DNA of 64,000 nucleotides. It comes from Rhyzopertha dominica. Its lineage: Eukaryota > Arthropoda > Insecta > Coleoptera > Bostrichidae. Below, one piece after another: positions 1 through 11,700 of this stretch. The notes below the pieces were generated by a model. The model saw only the letters and a list, made by a program, of their open reading frames with translations, searched no databases and was not told the DNA's origin. Within the stretch, counting starts at the first letter, position 1. Each line of letters starts with the position of its first letter. Both the position numbers and the translations under genes were made by a program. The stretch spans positions 56,689,325 through 56,753,324 of the forward strand of contig QCXZ01000064.1 in assembly GCA_025024175.1 (NCBI GenBank). The letters run 5' to 3'.

Positions 1-312
1 ACCTGTAATCTTTGTCAAAGGCGAAGAACCTCAAAATTTGCCTGACACAAGTTCAAACAAAATTTTTAAAGTAAATAAACAATTTACCAAGGAAGCGAGA
101 TGTCATAGAAACAACGTGCCAACCTGATAGAAAAGAACCTAACGACGAGAAAGGAACTACCTACCTACTAGATATACACGAACTACTTCATAAAAGATAA
201 CTACAAAATAGCTTTCCAAATTTCAACTAACTCATAATTTCCACAATCCCTATTAAAATTATTAGCATTATGTGTTTAATCAAATATGAGTGTTCAGCTA
301 CGGAAGATTTAT

Positions 313-2052
313 CTATCTGTTGCAGCATACGTGTTCTTTCAAACGCGTACCTACTTTTCTTTTAATTTGACCTGTGTAACACTTGCCGCAAGAACAAGTA
401 ATTTTGTAAACCCCTTCACTCTCTAAATGTACTTTGTCTTTAGTAGAATTTAAAATTTTATCTAAATTATTATATGTACTATCAACAACTAAAATATCGT
501 GTTTTCTAAGCATCCTCATTAATTTTTCCGAAAGGCCCTGTACAAAAGGCAAACTCAACTTCAATTTACTTTGCCCTGGCTGAGAATTTACTTGATTTGG
601 TTGAGCACTTTTATTAAAAACTGACCAAATATTCTTATTGCTATAACCATTTCTCACTAGCGCTGATTTAAGATGATATATTTCGTTTTGTAAAGAACTT
701 TCGTCTGATATCCTTTGTGCTCTAACAAATAACGTTCTTATAAGACTATTCTTTTGAGAGGGAGGCTCGTGAGATGAGGCATGTAAATATCTGTCTGTGT
801 GTGTTGGTTTTCTGTAAACTTTGTGTCCTAACTGCCCAGTGTTTGTTCTGTAAATTTGGACATCCAAGAAAGGTAAACTACCATTGCTTTCTAATTCCAT
901 AGTAAATTTTATGTCGGGATTTTGACTGTTCAAATGATTTAGTAACCTACCCAGCTCTTCTATACCGTGGGGCCAAATAACAAAAGTGTCATCTACGTAC
1001 CTATACCAATATTTTGGTTTAAACTGAAAACTGTTTATCGCTACCTGTTCAAAATTTTCCATAAACTAATTGGTTAGTACAGGACTTAGAGGTGAACCCA
1101 TTGCACAACCTCATTTTTGTTCATAAAAATTTTCGTTCCATAAGAAATAAGGATCTGGCTATCGTGTCACCTAGGGGATCGCTATTAAGCTTAGATTTGA
1201 TAATATCGATGGTTTCAGGGATGGGTACTTTCTTAAATAAAGAAACCACGTCAAAACTAACTAAAATATCACCTTCTGAGATACTTAAACCTTTTATAAT
1301 ATCAATAAAGTCTGAAGAATTTTTGATGAAACTACTGGTTTTTCCTACTAGTATGGGTCTCAATGGGACATTAGTTATGTGGATTTTAGGCAAACTATAC
1401 AATTTAGGTACCTTGCAATCGGAAACAGTTAAAAGAGACTTCTCTTCATTCGAAAGACTTGAGCTTTTGATAAGATCATTAGTAATTTTGGAAATTTTTG
1501 ATGTAGGACCTCGGGATAATTTTTGATATGTTTCCTCATCTAACAACTCCCTAACTTTATTCTCATAAGCTGTTCTACCTAAAATGACTGTGACTGAACC
1601 TTTATCTGCTCTAGTAACTATAATGAACTTATCTGTATTCAAATCCTTAAGAGCCTTCATTTCCTCAGATGTACATGCATTTCTAATAGCGTGGCATACA
1701 TCCATCCTAATCTTATCCGCTTGATCTTTCGGAAGCAGTCTTATACTAGATTCCATCGATGACATTATCTCCACTTTTGGAATGGTCCGTGGCGTTACAG
1801 CAAAGTTCATCCCCTTCGCTAAAATATTTATATCAGCATCTGAGACACTCTTTTTTGACAGATTTATCACAGTGTTGTTGGTTTTAACCACGTTATATGA
1901 TTTGAACTTATTGTGTTTAATGGTATTGAACTTCTCAAATTTACGAATGTTTTGTCCTTGACCTTAGTAAAGTGTTGTTTGTATACTTTTTGTGTGAACT
2001 TTATTATATCTTTAAAATCTTGATAAAAAAGATTGTGGGATAGAATTTGCAA
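313..2052 (-). mobile_element. Penelope-like element: reverse transcriptase and start of GIY-YIG, decayed
   Basis: This is a PLE polyprotein read on the minus strand. The N-terminal part (about 2052-1890) leads into the RT fingers and palm (1891-1121), with the motif LVSFDVVSLF near 1270-1240. The reading frame then breaks near 1120. The next frame (1062-313) carries YRYVDDTFVIW (the catalytic YVDD), PFLDVQIYR and YRKPTHTDRYLH, and ends with the GIY-YIG start KITCSCGKCYTGQIKRKVG. The stretch between the frames (about 1130-1060) still encodes GCAMGSPLSPVL but holds in-frame stops. A stop at about 312 interrupts the endonuclease; further residues such as IDKSSVAEHS follow in frame down to about 180. 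PLE enzymes copy RNA onto DNA nicked by the GIY-YIG nuclease. Several stops and shifts make this copy inactive. It is unusually close to the Pox meso exon that starts at 2099. Confidence 0.9.
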
Positions 2053-2098
2053 TGTTGTGTTTATGTCTTCATCTAAGAAACCAAGTTGTTTGTTTCAG

Positions 2099-2823
2099 AG
2101 GGCCAAGTTCAGCAATACGGCGAAGTGAACCAGCTTGGCGGCGTCTTCGTGAACGGTCGACCTCTACCAAACGCAGTGCGTCTCCGAATAGTAGAGCTAT
2201 CCCAAGTCGGCATCCGGCCCTGCGACATCTCGAGACAACTCCGTGTCTCCCACGGATGCGTCTCTAAAATCCTCGCGCGCTACCACGAAACCGGATCCAT
2301 CCTCCCCGGAGCCATAGGGGGCTCAAAACCGCGAGTGACCACCCCCAAAGTCGTCGCCTACATCAAAGAACTGAAGCAGAAGGACCCGGGGATCTTCGCC
2401 TGGGAAATCAGGGACAAGCTGTTGTCCGACGGCGTCTGCGACAAGTACAACGTCCCGTCGGTCAGCTCCATCAGCAGGATCCTCAGGAACAAGATCGGAT
2501 CGCTGGTCCACCCGTCTGCTCACTCTCACTCCCTGTACAACACGATCTACCCCAGCTACCCCTATCCGCAGCAGAAGCTGCAGTCTCCCCCGCCCCAGAG
2601 GCCGTCGGCCGCGCACTGCTGGCCCAGTTCTCACTCTGTGTCGGACATTCTGGCGGGAGTTCACGCTTTCAGGTCTCCGCCTTCGACCACCTTGACGCCG
2701 GGCCCGTCTCCGCCGGGGTCGGAGCAGAATTACAACTATTACATGTACAACACGGCCGCGGCGGTGCACATGGTGAACGGGGGCATGTCACACCACACGT
2801 TGACGTCTGGACCGCATTTATAG
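2099..2823 (+). CDS. Poxm: Pox meso (Pax1/9-class paired-domain transcription factor), 3' coding exon
   Basis: The exon opens after a good acceptor (tttgtttcag, ending 2098) with two bases of a split codon and runs to a TAG at 2821-2823. It encodes nearly the whole paired domain, from [20 protein letters not shown] through [20 protein letters not shown] and [12 protein letters not shown] to [11 protein letters not shown]. This is the DNA-binding module of Pax proteins. There is no homeodomain. Downstream, HSVSDILAG matches the octapeptide (Groucho-binding) motif expected of Pax1/9 proteins, followed by a Pro/Ser/Tyr-rich tail. The first coding exon, with the start codon and the first few residues, lies to the left, outside or beyond the PLE-filled intron. 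The exon is strikingly GC-rich against its AT-rich surroundings, as expected for a selected gene. In Drosophila Pox meso acts in mesoderm and muscle patterning; the same role here is inferred. Confidence 0.95.
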
Positions 2824-3049
2824 ATCAGTTTGGACCTGATTTAGCTTTAAAAGCCTGAAGAGTTTACCCAGGGAGGAAGAAGATGGTGATGAGTGTAATG
2901 TCGTGTGCTTGNTACCGACGGGGATTTGAACTTCATGCTGTAGTGACGTTAGTTGGTTCCGGTGGTGTAAAAGTTTCGTTATTTAGGTTGGCAATTTAGT
3001 TTAAAGTTTAACTTCAGCGAGCTCCTTTCTCAGCAACGCTACACCACAA
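2824..3049 (+). other. 3' flank/UTR of Pox meso
   Basis: Directly downstream of the Pox meso stop there is no further open frame. The sequence falls quickly back to AT-rich composition and is presumably 3' UTR. No clear AATAAA signal was seen before the foldback element that begins near 3050. Confidence 0.4.
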
Positions 3050-3975
3050 CACAATACGCCATATTAGTGCTGACGTAGATGTCGGCCATTTTTCTGTACT
3101 ACGTCAAGATCCTGGATCAAAACAAACCAAGTTGTCATAACGTGCATAAGGGAGTTCAGCGTTTGGTTTTAACTCCTTTGCTTTACTTAGCAAGTATGAT
3201 AAACCGAAATTATATTTAGTTATAATTTATTGTTGATTAGCTTAACATACATTAAGTATGTGTGTAGACGGTAGAGCATTACAATTTACAAGTTGTATCA
3301 GAAAATGGTAATGGGTTGGGTGTCTGGATGTCCTCGTTTTAATAAGAGAGAAACGTGTAATCTTTGCATCACTTCTTTCAGGTTGTTTTCAACGATAGAT
3401 TGCAACTAGATGTAGCTTTGGTTTGTAATACTTATTAAATAATACGAAGGAATGTAAACTCTCAATGTTCAGAGCAAAATTATAGATTAAAACAACATTT
3501 TGGAGTGTTACTGTGTATGATTGAGTGGTTTACATGCCTTCATGTTATTCAGTAAGTATTACAAACAAAAATTACATTTAGTTGAAATATATTAATGAAA
3601 AAATCTAAAATAAGCGATGGAAAGTTTATATGTTTCTCTCTCATTATAATGAGAACACCCAGGAACCCAGCACGTTATTCTGGTATAGCTGTAAATGGTA
3701 ATGCTCTATACACGTACTTAGTGTATATTAAGCTTTTCAACAAAACATTGTAACTTATTGTAATTTCAGTTTGTAATACTTGCTAAGTAAAGCAAATGAG
3801 TGTAATCTACTCAAACATACCCAGTAACTCTTTAAATTATTCTTTCAGCACTAAAAAATTGTACCCTTATTGCTCCCTTGTATACGTTATGACAACTTGG
3901 TTTCTTTTGATCCAGGATCTTGACGTACCGCAGCAAAATGGACAACATCTACGTCACACTAATATAGCGTATTGG
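3050..3975. repeat. Foldback element (MITE-like, about 0.93 kb, arms about 450 bp)
   Basis: The two halves are imperfect inverted copies. Matched pairs include caatacgccatattagtg near 3051 with cactaatatagcgtattg near 3958, gacaacttggtttcttttga near 3890 with its complement near 3120-3140, tttgctttacttagcaagta near 3177 with its complement near 3776, and the acacccaac-type segments near 3320 and 3655. The centre lies near 3500. No transposase is encoded. It lies about 230 bp past the Pox meso stop and could be inside its 3' UTR if transcription reaches it. Confidence 0.8.
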
Positions 3976-4439
3976 CAAAATTAAATAAAAGTTCCTCAGT
4001 TTTTCTTATTATTTTCTGTAAATCGGGAAGCCCCTCCTTACTACTAAAATTAATGATGCTTAAGTAAAAATAAATTTGCTTTGTTTGTTTGTGGTTAATC
4101 AGCGTTAGATTTCGTTTTATTATCAAGTTTCTGAATCTATATGAATAAAAATGATCTGGTTGATAATCACATCATTTGCGAACGGCTGGCTTGATTTGCC
4201 TCATTTAATTATCAGTTACAAAAGATGCTTGGAAAGTTCGAAAATTCTGGAAAAGTGAGTGTTTTGTGCCACGATATTTTTGTACGAACTCGTAACCATA
4301 ATTCACCATTCCTGTTTGGGAGAAGCTTCAGCAAAATAAAATTCGGATGATCTGAGTTTTTGTAGGCACTCTTGAATGAGTGAAATAACATATTTGCTTA
4401 AAGATGATTGAAGTGGGATGAGTGACCCAGGATTAAAAA

Positions 4440-4968
4440 ATAAAGTAAATCAAAGTTTAGTCCCACATCCTTTTTAACGAACAGCGGAGCGCTTTCGAGC
4501 ACTAAAAAGTAGCCATCCTCAGTGCAATATTAAAGTGGACGAACAATAAATAATATTCATGTCTACGTTATGCTGTTTGTACCGTAATTAACTGTATCTA
4601 GATCTATTTCGCTATCATTATAACTTAATTTTATATAAGGTGCAGACAGCATGGTACAGTACTGGTTTCGCCTATATACTAAAGGCTTAGTATGATGTCA
4701 CTTCCTTCAGGAAATAGTTCCTGAATTTTCTACTTAAATAAATAAAATTACATAAAACATAGTGATAAGGGTGGTATCCATCATCATAATATAAAAGTTG
4801 ATATGATATATTTACTATAATAGTACATTTTATGTATATTTGTATACAATTTCATTTCTTGTTCATTTATTTAAATGTTGCACTGAGAATGACAATTTTT
4901 AGTGGTCGAAAGTTCACTATTGTTCTTTAATACGGGATGTAGGAGAAGACATTAATTTACTTTATTTA
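4440..4968. mobile_element. Inverted-repeat remnant of a PLE terminal region
   Basis: Arms of about 115-120 bp at 4440-4556 and 4850-4968 are inverted copies; for example the complement of 4497-4530 resembles 4878-4910. Each carries the CTGANGA...GAAA arrangement typical of PLE terminal repeats. The spacer (4575-4700) resembles 7020-7140, next to another PLE relic, in segments such as agcatggtacag / agcatggcatag. No open frame survives. Confidence 0.65.
4486..4530 (-). ncRNA. Hammerhead-ribozyme-like motif (PLE terminal repeat)
   Basis: On the minus strand CTGAGGA (complement of 4516-4522) is followed by a stem-loop with a T-rich loop, then GAAA (complement of 4493-4496) running into the palindrome AGCGCT (4488-4493). 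This is the order of a type I hammerhead core with a 3-bp stem III. Stem II here has a mismatch. The opposite arm (4870-4900, plus strand) has GTGGTC, which restores pairing, but its own core is damaged (CTGAGAA). Probably not active. Confidence 0.45.
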
Positions 4969-4979
4969 ATTCAACGTAT

Positions 4980-7009
4980 TTGGTTGATTTTTTTTGTTTT
5001 GCTTGTTATGCTCTCGGGGAAGTTTTTAGCAGCACAAAATTCGGGAAAACCCAAAAGCAAGTAAGAAAACTTGAAAATGCAATTCAGCATAATAAAATTA
5101 CATTCATTTTTTGTACATATTCGCGATCGTGTACTTCATTTCGATCCAATAAACGGCAAATGTCCATCTTCCGCTGAAGATGTATTGGTGAGGAGAATAT
5201 TCTCCGATTAAATCCATCCAGGTAATTCAAGAAGTTGTTCAATCTACTGAAGGTGGCGTATTTAGGCTTTTAAACCATTGCGATTACGGTTTCTTATTAC
5301 AGTTCAATTGTCTGTATGTTTAGTGAAATGGCTATATTAGATCTTTGTTCCTATATATATGTATATTTAATGTTTGGAAAATACTCAAGCATCAACCGTA
5401 TCAATAAAACGAAACCTTTACACCACAACCTTGTTATAGTGCATCAATGAATAGTTTCATGTCGTCACAATTTGGTATTATTGTATTTTGTAAAAAGCTG
5501 TGAAGTGTGATGTTTTAGACTCAAAAGCAATACATATCCTTATGTAGTTACTTCATACAACCCTAGAGTAAGAGATGTTGCAATATTAAAATCGTTGTCA
5601 ACATAACTCATCCTTAGAAAATTCCGCGGTTCATTTCTTTTTCATTCATTAATCTGCTCAATATTTTGTACACATTGCAATTTCTCTTTATAACATTCAC
5701 CTACTTTCTTGCACACTAAAGTGAGATAATCATAACTGAAGAGGTGCCTGTCTCTCTGGGTATCTAAAACTGTGATTAACTACCTATACCTTACAACAGA
5801 TAATTATGATTAACTATTAGAAGTATTTTTACATTATTGCTACACAAAAATGAGATGTAAATCAATTTCTAGGATTAGACATTAGAAACGGGCAAACTTA
5901 TAGCTTTCAAAGCGATATCCGGAAGTTAACCCTTATCTATAAAATTCATTAAGGTTAGCCTGTACTATTTATTAATTTTCTTCCTAATTATGATGAAGTT
6001 CTTATGTAGATGGTACAAAATTCGATTCTCATATTTGAGATTAGTCATGTAAATATGTAGATGCGAGCTTAGCTCTGGATCTATTGCTTTCTCTAATTTT
6101 GAAAAATCTGCGACACAGGAGAGTCCAGTGTAATGTGTGTTTCGTTTTAATGTAATAATGGAATTGTATTTTGAAATATATTATTTCGCCAAATCGTACG
6201 TTGTTTTTGTGTTTTTGTTTGTATCACAAAACCCAATATTTCACTTTTTCTCGTCGTCACTTATCTGTCGTGTGCTGGTAAACTAATTAACGTAAACCGT
6301 TATCAACAAACATATTTTTTATTGTTCTTACATGCCAACAGATGATGCACAGTCATCTAACTTCTTTAAATTACCACTACTTATGTCTACAACCAACTTA
6401 GAAACTATTACCTATTTAGTACTTTACAATTAAACAACTAAAAATTACAATAATTATGAACATTTAATCAACGTACCAATAAAAATGTGACAAAACTAGT
6501 ATAATTCGAATATGAGTTATTTTGTTAGGTTTTCAATTCCTTACGTACTAATATCTTGGAGATGAAGTTGTTTTTAGTTTTGTTCACAAGACAAGACATA
6601 CAGAATGATATTCTAAAAAAACATTACATTAGTGACTAACGAAATCATTTGTACAGTCTGGCTGCAATAAACAACAGTTTGTTACATTTTAGAATGGTAA
6701 GTAAATCTACAAAAATTAATGAATTTTTATAAATATCAATTTATCATTTACAGCTTGTTTAGTACCTAACACAAAGAAGATAAGTTAAAGGTAAATGATA
6801 ACGTGTGAACTCATATTTAAAATGATCTCAATGGATCACCACAGCACTCGCAATTACAACATACTTACAAATTAAATTTTTCGCCGATTATTTATTAATG
6901 TCAAGTTACAATATAATCATTTCATTGTTGTTATGAAAAATTGTTTTCGCAAGTTATATCAGAATTTGACTCTTCATATGAATTAGAAACCTATTTTAGC
7001 ATAGGTACT
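4980..7009. other. AT-rich stretch without recognisable genes
   Basis: I see no credible coding exon in about 2 kb. The single short open frame at 4980-5177 has no family resemblance and uneven composition. Short oligo-A/T tracts are common. The right end (about 6990) approaches the next PLE relic. Confidence 0.4.
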
Positions 7010-7870
7010 TGCTGTCTGCACCACAACCAATTGCAGGCAGATCTGTTTCGCTGTTATTACAGCTCGTCCGTGTAGTTTAGGTCTAATACAGATAGCATGG
7101 CATAGAACTGATTTTGCCTATATATCAAAATATATAAACCGATATAAAATAAAGTAAAATTAGATGGCATTGCCATCTGTCAGCATTAAATTGACATGAT
7201 GACAAAACTGTCTAATTGCATTGATGGGAACTGCTTCCTCAAAGTTTTCCATAAGCAAGTTTCTCACTATAGCTTTTAAGGGTGAACCGTATCCATAAAA
7301 ATTACTGTTTCATAAAAAATAACTAGATTTTAAACAATGCTCAGATAATTTTGGGCATCGTATCACATATGAAGTCTTTATTAAGTTTGAATGTAGTTAA
7401 TGGTTTCAGGTAGGGGTACTTTCAAAAAAAAAATTCTGTCGAAACTAACCAAAATATCAGATTCTGAAATACGCAATCCTTTTGTTACATTATCAATAAA
7501 ACTGTGTTTTTTCCTATACAAGGCTTCAAATAGCTAGAACAATATTTCACTAATGTCTAACAAGAACTGTCATTAGTTTTAGGAATTTTGGGCGAACGAA
7601 TTATCTTTTGTAGCTTGCAGTCAGAAACAGTTAAAATGGCTTTTCCTTATCGGAAAGATTGGAAGTTTTAATAGGATCATTAGTAGTTTTGGAAAATTTT
7701 TAGGTAATAGGTTCTCAGGATAATTTTTGTATGCTTCTTCATGTGGCTGAACCTGCTCTCGTAACTATGTGTTTTTATTATTTATCTGTATTCTGTATGT
7801 AAATCCTTAAGAGCTGCACATCTAATGGAATGACATACATCCACTTTTGGAAAACTGATGTAGAAAAAGG
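7010..7870 (-). mobile_element. Highly decayed PLE copy
   Basis: Nucleotide similarity to the PLE at 1090-1700 is plain in the same orientation. Segments such as ggtgaacc...cataaaaat, tggtttcagg.aggggtacttt, ctaaccaaaatatcag.ttctgaaatac and cagtcagaaacagttaaaa recur in order. Stops and deletions occur throughout, so no protein can be read. The left part (7020-7140) resembles the spacer of the remnant at 4440-4968. Confidence 0.75.
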
Positions 7871-8510
7871 TCTGTAGGGTACAGGATAAGAAAACATATA
7901 AGAAGACCAACTTGATATATTATTTTCGCACAACTACTAAAATTCCTGCCAGGTGTTTTGTGATCTAGAATTGTTTAATTTTTGCATTGTTATAAAAAAA
8001 GTATGAAACGTATCTTGACAAATGAAACGAAGTATGTCGAATTAGCTGTTTTTTGTTAACTTTTTTCTTTGTTTTTTAAAATATTTTACATTAGGTGTTA
8101 TATAAGGTATCTGTCCTTTTGTGTCATGGGAGTTGGACTGGTAATAATTGCTTTTTATTTTAAAAACGTTGTCATTTGTATACCTAGCAAATCAAATTAA
8201 GATGTTATTTCACGATACTCAACACAAGAATAAAAAATTATAACTAACTAAAAAAACATCACTATTGCCGAAACATGTATTAGTTCTTATCCAATTTATA
8301 ACTGTTAAACCATAAAATTCTTACTTTGTCTAAACATGGACGTTCCTAAAATCAAAGGGATAAGCTTATTCACAATTGGGTATTATCACTTTTTTTGAAA
8401 ATTACGTAAAATGAATCTTGAAGTGCATATATATCGTACGCCATGTTAAAAAAGACAAAAAAAATATTTGTAGGTAGAGAATTCCAGGTCTGAAATTCGA
8501 ATCAGGAGTC
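7871..8510. other. Non-coding AT-rich spacer
   Basis: No gene is visible. A segment near 8262-8285 (gccgaaacatgtattag) recalls the GAAA plus ACATGT end of a hammerhead-like PLE terminus, but the rest of the motif is missing. Confidence 0.3.
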
Positions 8511-9519
8511 ACCGCCAAAACGCTTCTATCCAAGGTTATTCAACTCGTGACGTCAAGTGTCATGTAAACATTTCCGAGGAGCGTGCTGTTTAATGGTGTA
8601 GTATCATTCTTGTATTGGAAAAGCTTTTGTGTGGTGTTTATTGAAAGGACGGTGTAAGAGGTCGCACTAAAAAGTGATTTGTGTAGTTTTACAAGCATCT
8701 ATTACTATGGAAAACAAAACAAGTGTTGTTTTGTACATGGTTATAAAAGTACTTCAGTCAGTACAGCTAACAAAATTTTTGTAACCGTTCCTCGAGATTA
8801 TCAACGTATGAAAAAGTTGTTTAAGGCCCCTAGACGTGATATGCCGAAATCGCAATGTTTGTTTTTCTTTTGTGAAGATCATCTTAATTCTTACTGTAAG
8901 TTTTATTATTCTTTTTAGTGTTATAAGTATTTACCATTCAGTTTCCATTTTGTTATAGCTTGATGGGGATATGAAAAATTATATGCGTTTTAAGTTGATA
9001 AAGGGAAACATTATAATAAAAAACAACGTTGTTCCCATATATTCGACTGTTAGCCAGACCGGAAACGAGCCGCAAGAGCCCCGAAAATAAATGGCAATTT
9101 ATATTTATTCTGACCTCTAAAATAANTGTCAAGTTTAGGGTACATTTTTGATTCTTACATTTTTATGTTTACAAATAGTGTTTCCAACAACCCACTGTGA
9201 TCAAATTATCAATGCTACGTTAATTTGATAAAAAGTTCACTTATGCTGTTGCTTTTACGTTCCTCATCTCCGCCGCGTTGAACCGCTCGTCGCTGTACAC
9301 AAATTCCATAACAATGAACATGCCTTCAGAAGCCATAACTCATAAGTATTTCACTTTTTCTTGGCGTATTTTAATTCGCTTGTCACAAAATGAACGCAAT
9401 CAACAAATTGATAAATTGACGGGCTGAGGCTGACGCGTGACGCGCTGACCCCATATGTAAACAAGCGGCCATTTACAAGACACCTGACGTCACGGCCAAT
9501 ATGTTCGCGTTTTGGCGGT
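8511..9519. mobile_element. Non-autonomous DNA element with THAP-like exon remnant
   Basis: Terminal inverted repeats accgccaaaacgc (8511-8523) and gcgttttggcggt (9507-9519) bound about 1.0 kb. Subterminal segments are also inverted (tgacgtca near 8549 and 9486). Between them is a short zinc-finger-like open frame and no transposase, as in a deletion derivative. The superfamily is not certain. Target duplication was not clear by eye. Confidence 0.55.
8679..9087 (+). pseudogene. THAP-like zinc-finger ORF relic inside the element
   Basis: The open frame from 8679 reads KCCFVHGYKST, then IFVTVPRDYQRMKKLFKA and LFFFCEDHLN. The spacing of Cys pair, Pro-Arg-Asp, Lys/Trp position and C..H resembles THAP-type C2CH fingers found in insect transposon-derived proteins. 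A potential intron (gtaagt at about 8896, acceptor ttatag near 8960) is followed by LDGDMKNYMRFKLIKGNI in a different frame phase, ending soon after at a stop. Joining the two at the visible splice sites gives a stop codon, so the copy looks broken. Function in this copy is unlikely. Confidence 0.5.
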
Positions 9520-10089
9520 CCCTTTAAATATTCACATTTTTAATATTAAAAATACATCTTACGATCCATTTTCTCGAATTTATAAGCTGTCACTGCTGTC
9601 TTGTGGATTAGATGCTACCTATTAATATGCAATTGAATAAAATATAAATACATGGCAAATACCCAATTCCAAGCGCAAGCAAATATGTACCAGCTCATGC
9701 TTGTACGGCCAAGCAATGCGTAATCAGCGTGGCATAAAGAGGTGGGTGTTGCTAGCAAATTGTCAGTGACAAACAAATGGTCTCTCCTGACTCCTGATGT
9801 CCAACATTTTCACGCACAAAATGCAACCTAGGGCCGCCTATTTTCGCTGAGTCTTGACGGACCGATTTGCTACTACATAAAGGTCAGGTGACGCGTGCAA
9901 GTAACAACCGTTTGACGGTAAAGCCATGCCAAATTTTCAAGGAATCAGTTGGATAGGCGATGAAGCGATTTCTAAATGGTCGGTGGATCTATGACGNGCC
10001 AAAACGTGTGACACATTGGGCATTGCTATTAACTTATACAGTGNGATATTCTNGTTTGGAATAAATAAGAGTTCATCAAATATTCGGGT
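9520..10089. other. Spacer without recognisable genes
   Basis: No coding segment stands out. A short minus-strand open frame at 9937-10182 overlaps the end of the mariner-like element and contains ambiguous bases; it is not supported as a gene. Confidence 0.3.
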
Positions 10090-11646
10090 CCCTACAAAAT
10101 ATGGAACCAGCACGATATTTCGGGTACTGTTCGACCCATTTCTCTGAAATTGCGCATGAGCATATGGGTAATTAAAATGCATTTTCTCAAATTTTTTTCA
10201 ACTCTGTGTCAGCTCTCGTTTCCGAGATATGGACATAAGTTGAATTTTTTTAAATGGTAAGGACGGTCAAAAGGCACATCATTGAAAAGGATAGGTACTT
10301 TTCTTGATTTCAAAAATGTATAAAGCTTTTACAATTTATTGCTTCTCAGCTGAGAAAAGTATAAATACAATAATTGAGCCTGACAAAGAACGAAAAGAAT
10401 GAAAACAATTTTTTATCGCTAAATTGGAAAAAGCCAGGTATTACCATTATTACCAGACTGGTGATAATTTTCATCTAGTTTGATCAATTTATTGCGAATT
10501 GGGTACTCTAAGAGGAAAAAAACATGATTACGTGAATCATGCGGTATTTTTTCAGATTTACATTACAGAAGATGCTCAAAGCTTTCGCCATTTACTTCCT
10601 GGCGGTAAGAGCCTTGAGTATTGTTCTTTGTAGTATATTTGGAGGTAAGTTCTGAATTCCTGCCCTGCATAAATACGATTTTTCATATACCACCTCAGGA
10701 AAAAAATCAAGTGGCGTCAGATCAGGGGAACGTGTTGGACATTCTATCGCTCCGCGCCTACCAATCAGGGTTGGCAAAACACATGTTTTTTTTTTAAAAT
10801 TAAACAAACAAACAGTTTTTTTTAATTTAATCATGTTTAAATCGTTTTAAACATGTTTTTTTTAATTTAGTTGAAAATATGTTTAAAACGTTTTAAACAC
10901 TGTTTTAAACATAAACTCTCATGCAAATTTACTATACATAATAATGAAAATAAGTTCGAACAGATGGCACGGAGCGTAGCAGTTGTCTAAAAATCCCTAG
11001 ATGACTACGATTATCAGTTGTCATTTGTCTTTTTTGTTTACGCAATAATTTTAGTTATTATGAGTCGGTTTCTCTTTTCTATTTTAAACTAGAATCAACA
11101 TTGTTCTTAAAATCTAGACCAATCACATATCCCAATTTTCCAATTTAAGGTTACTGGGTTGATTTTAGCCAATATCAACTTTAACAAAGAGAATAGAAAC
11201 CGACATTGTCTGTTTAAAAGTTTAAAGTACAACAGTTACAATGGCGTAGTAGGAACGATGCAGTGTGGAATAAATTTGACAAAATTAAGGTGCAAAATGG
11301 TAGAATGCGAGCTCAATGCAAGAAGTGCAAAAAAGATATGGTTACACTAGTAAAAAAGTAAAAATGCTGTTATTTTTTTTATTCTTTGTTTATTGTTTTT
11401 TATATTCCCAAGTTCTGATAACTATTTGTTTTTTTGTACTAAAGATATAATTATCTAGTAAGTGTTGAACGAACGTCTTTTTTATTGTTTTGTCGTATTG
11501 GACCAGAAATACAAAGTTTTCTGTTATATTAAAATTAAGACTTTTAAACAATGTAAACTGGTCCATTTTCCTCATAAGTGGATATAAGAGTAATGTTTAC
11601 TTCCACAATAAATCTCCCTGAAGTCTATCAAATCTACTATATTTAA

Positions 11647-11700
11647 TGAATAGGTAAAGCGCTTTCAGCTATAATTAGCCATCATCAGTCCCTCATTGTG
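11647..11700 (-). ncRNA. Hammerhead ribozyme-like motif, left PLE arm
   Basis: The minus strand reads CTGATGA (complement of 11682-11688), a stem II hairpin GGCTA-ATTA-TAGCT, GAAA (complement of 11663-11666) and the palindrome AGCGCT (11658-11663), then T at the cleavage position. All core positions of the hammerhead consensus are present. Stem I pairs AGGGA with TACCT with one mismatch. Stem III is only 3 bp and self-complementary, which in PLE hammerheads is known to favour dimeric folding. Confidence 0.65.

Noticed and set aside
1092..1526. Plus-strand open frame of 144 codons
   Set aside because: It is the antisense of the PLE reverse transcriptase and has no domain pattern of its own.
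2323..2769. Minus-strand open frame of 148 codons rich in Arg
   Set aside because: Shadow of the GC-rich Pox meso exon on the other strand.
8255..8290. Possible further hammerhead end (gccgaaacatgtattag)
   Set aside because: The CTGANGA part and stem II are not present, so only the last part of the motif matches.
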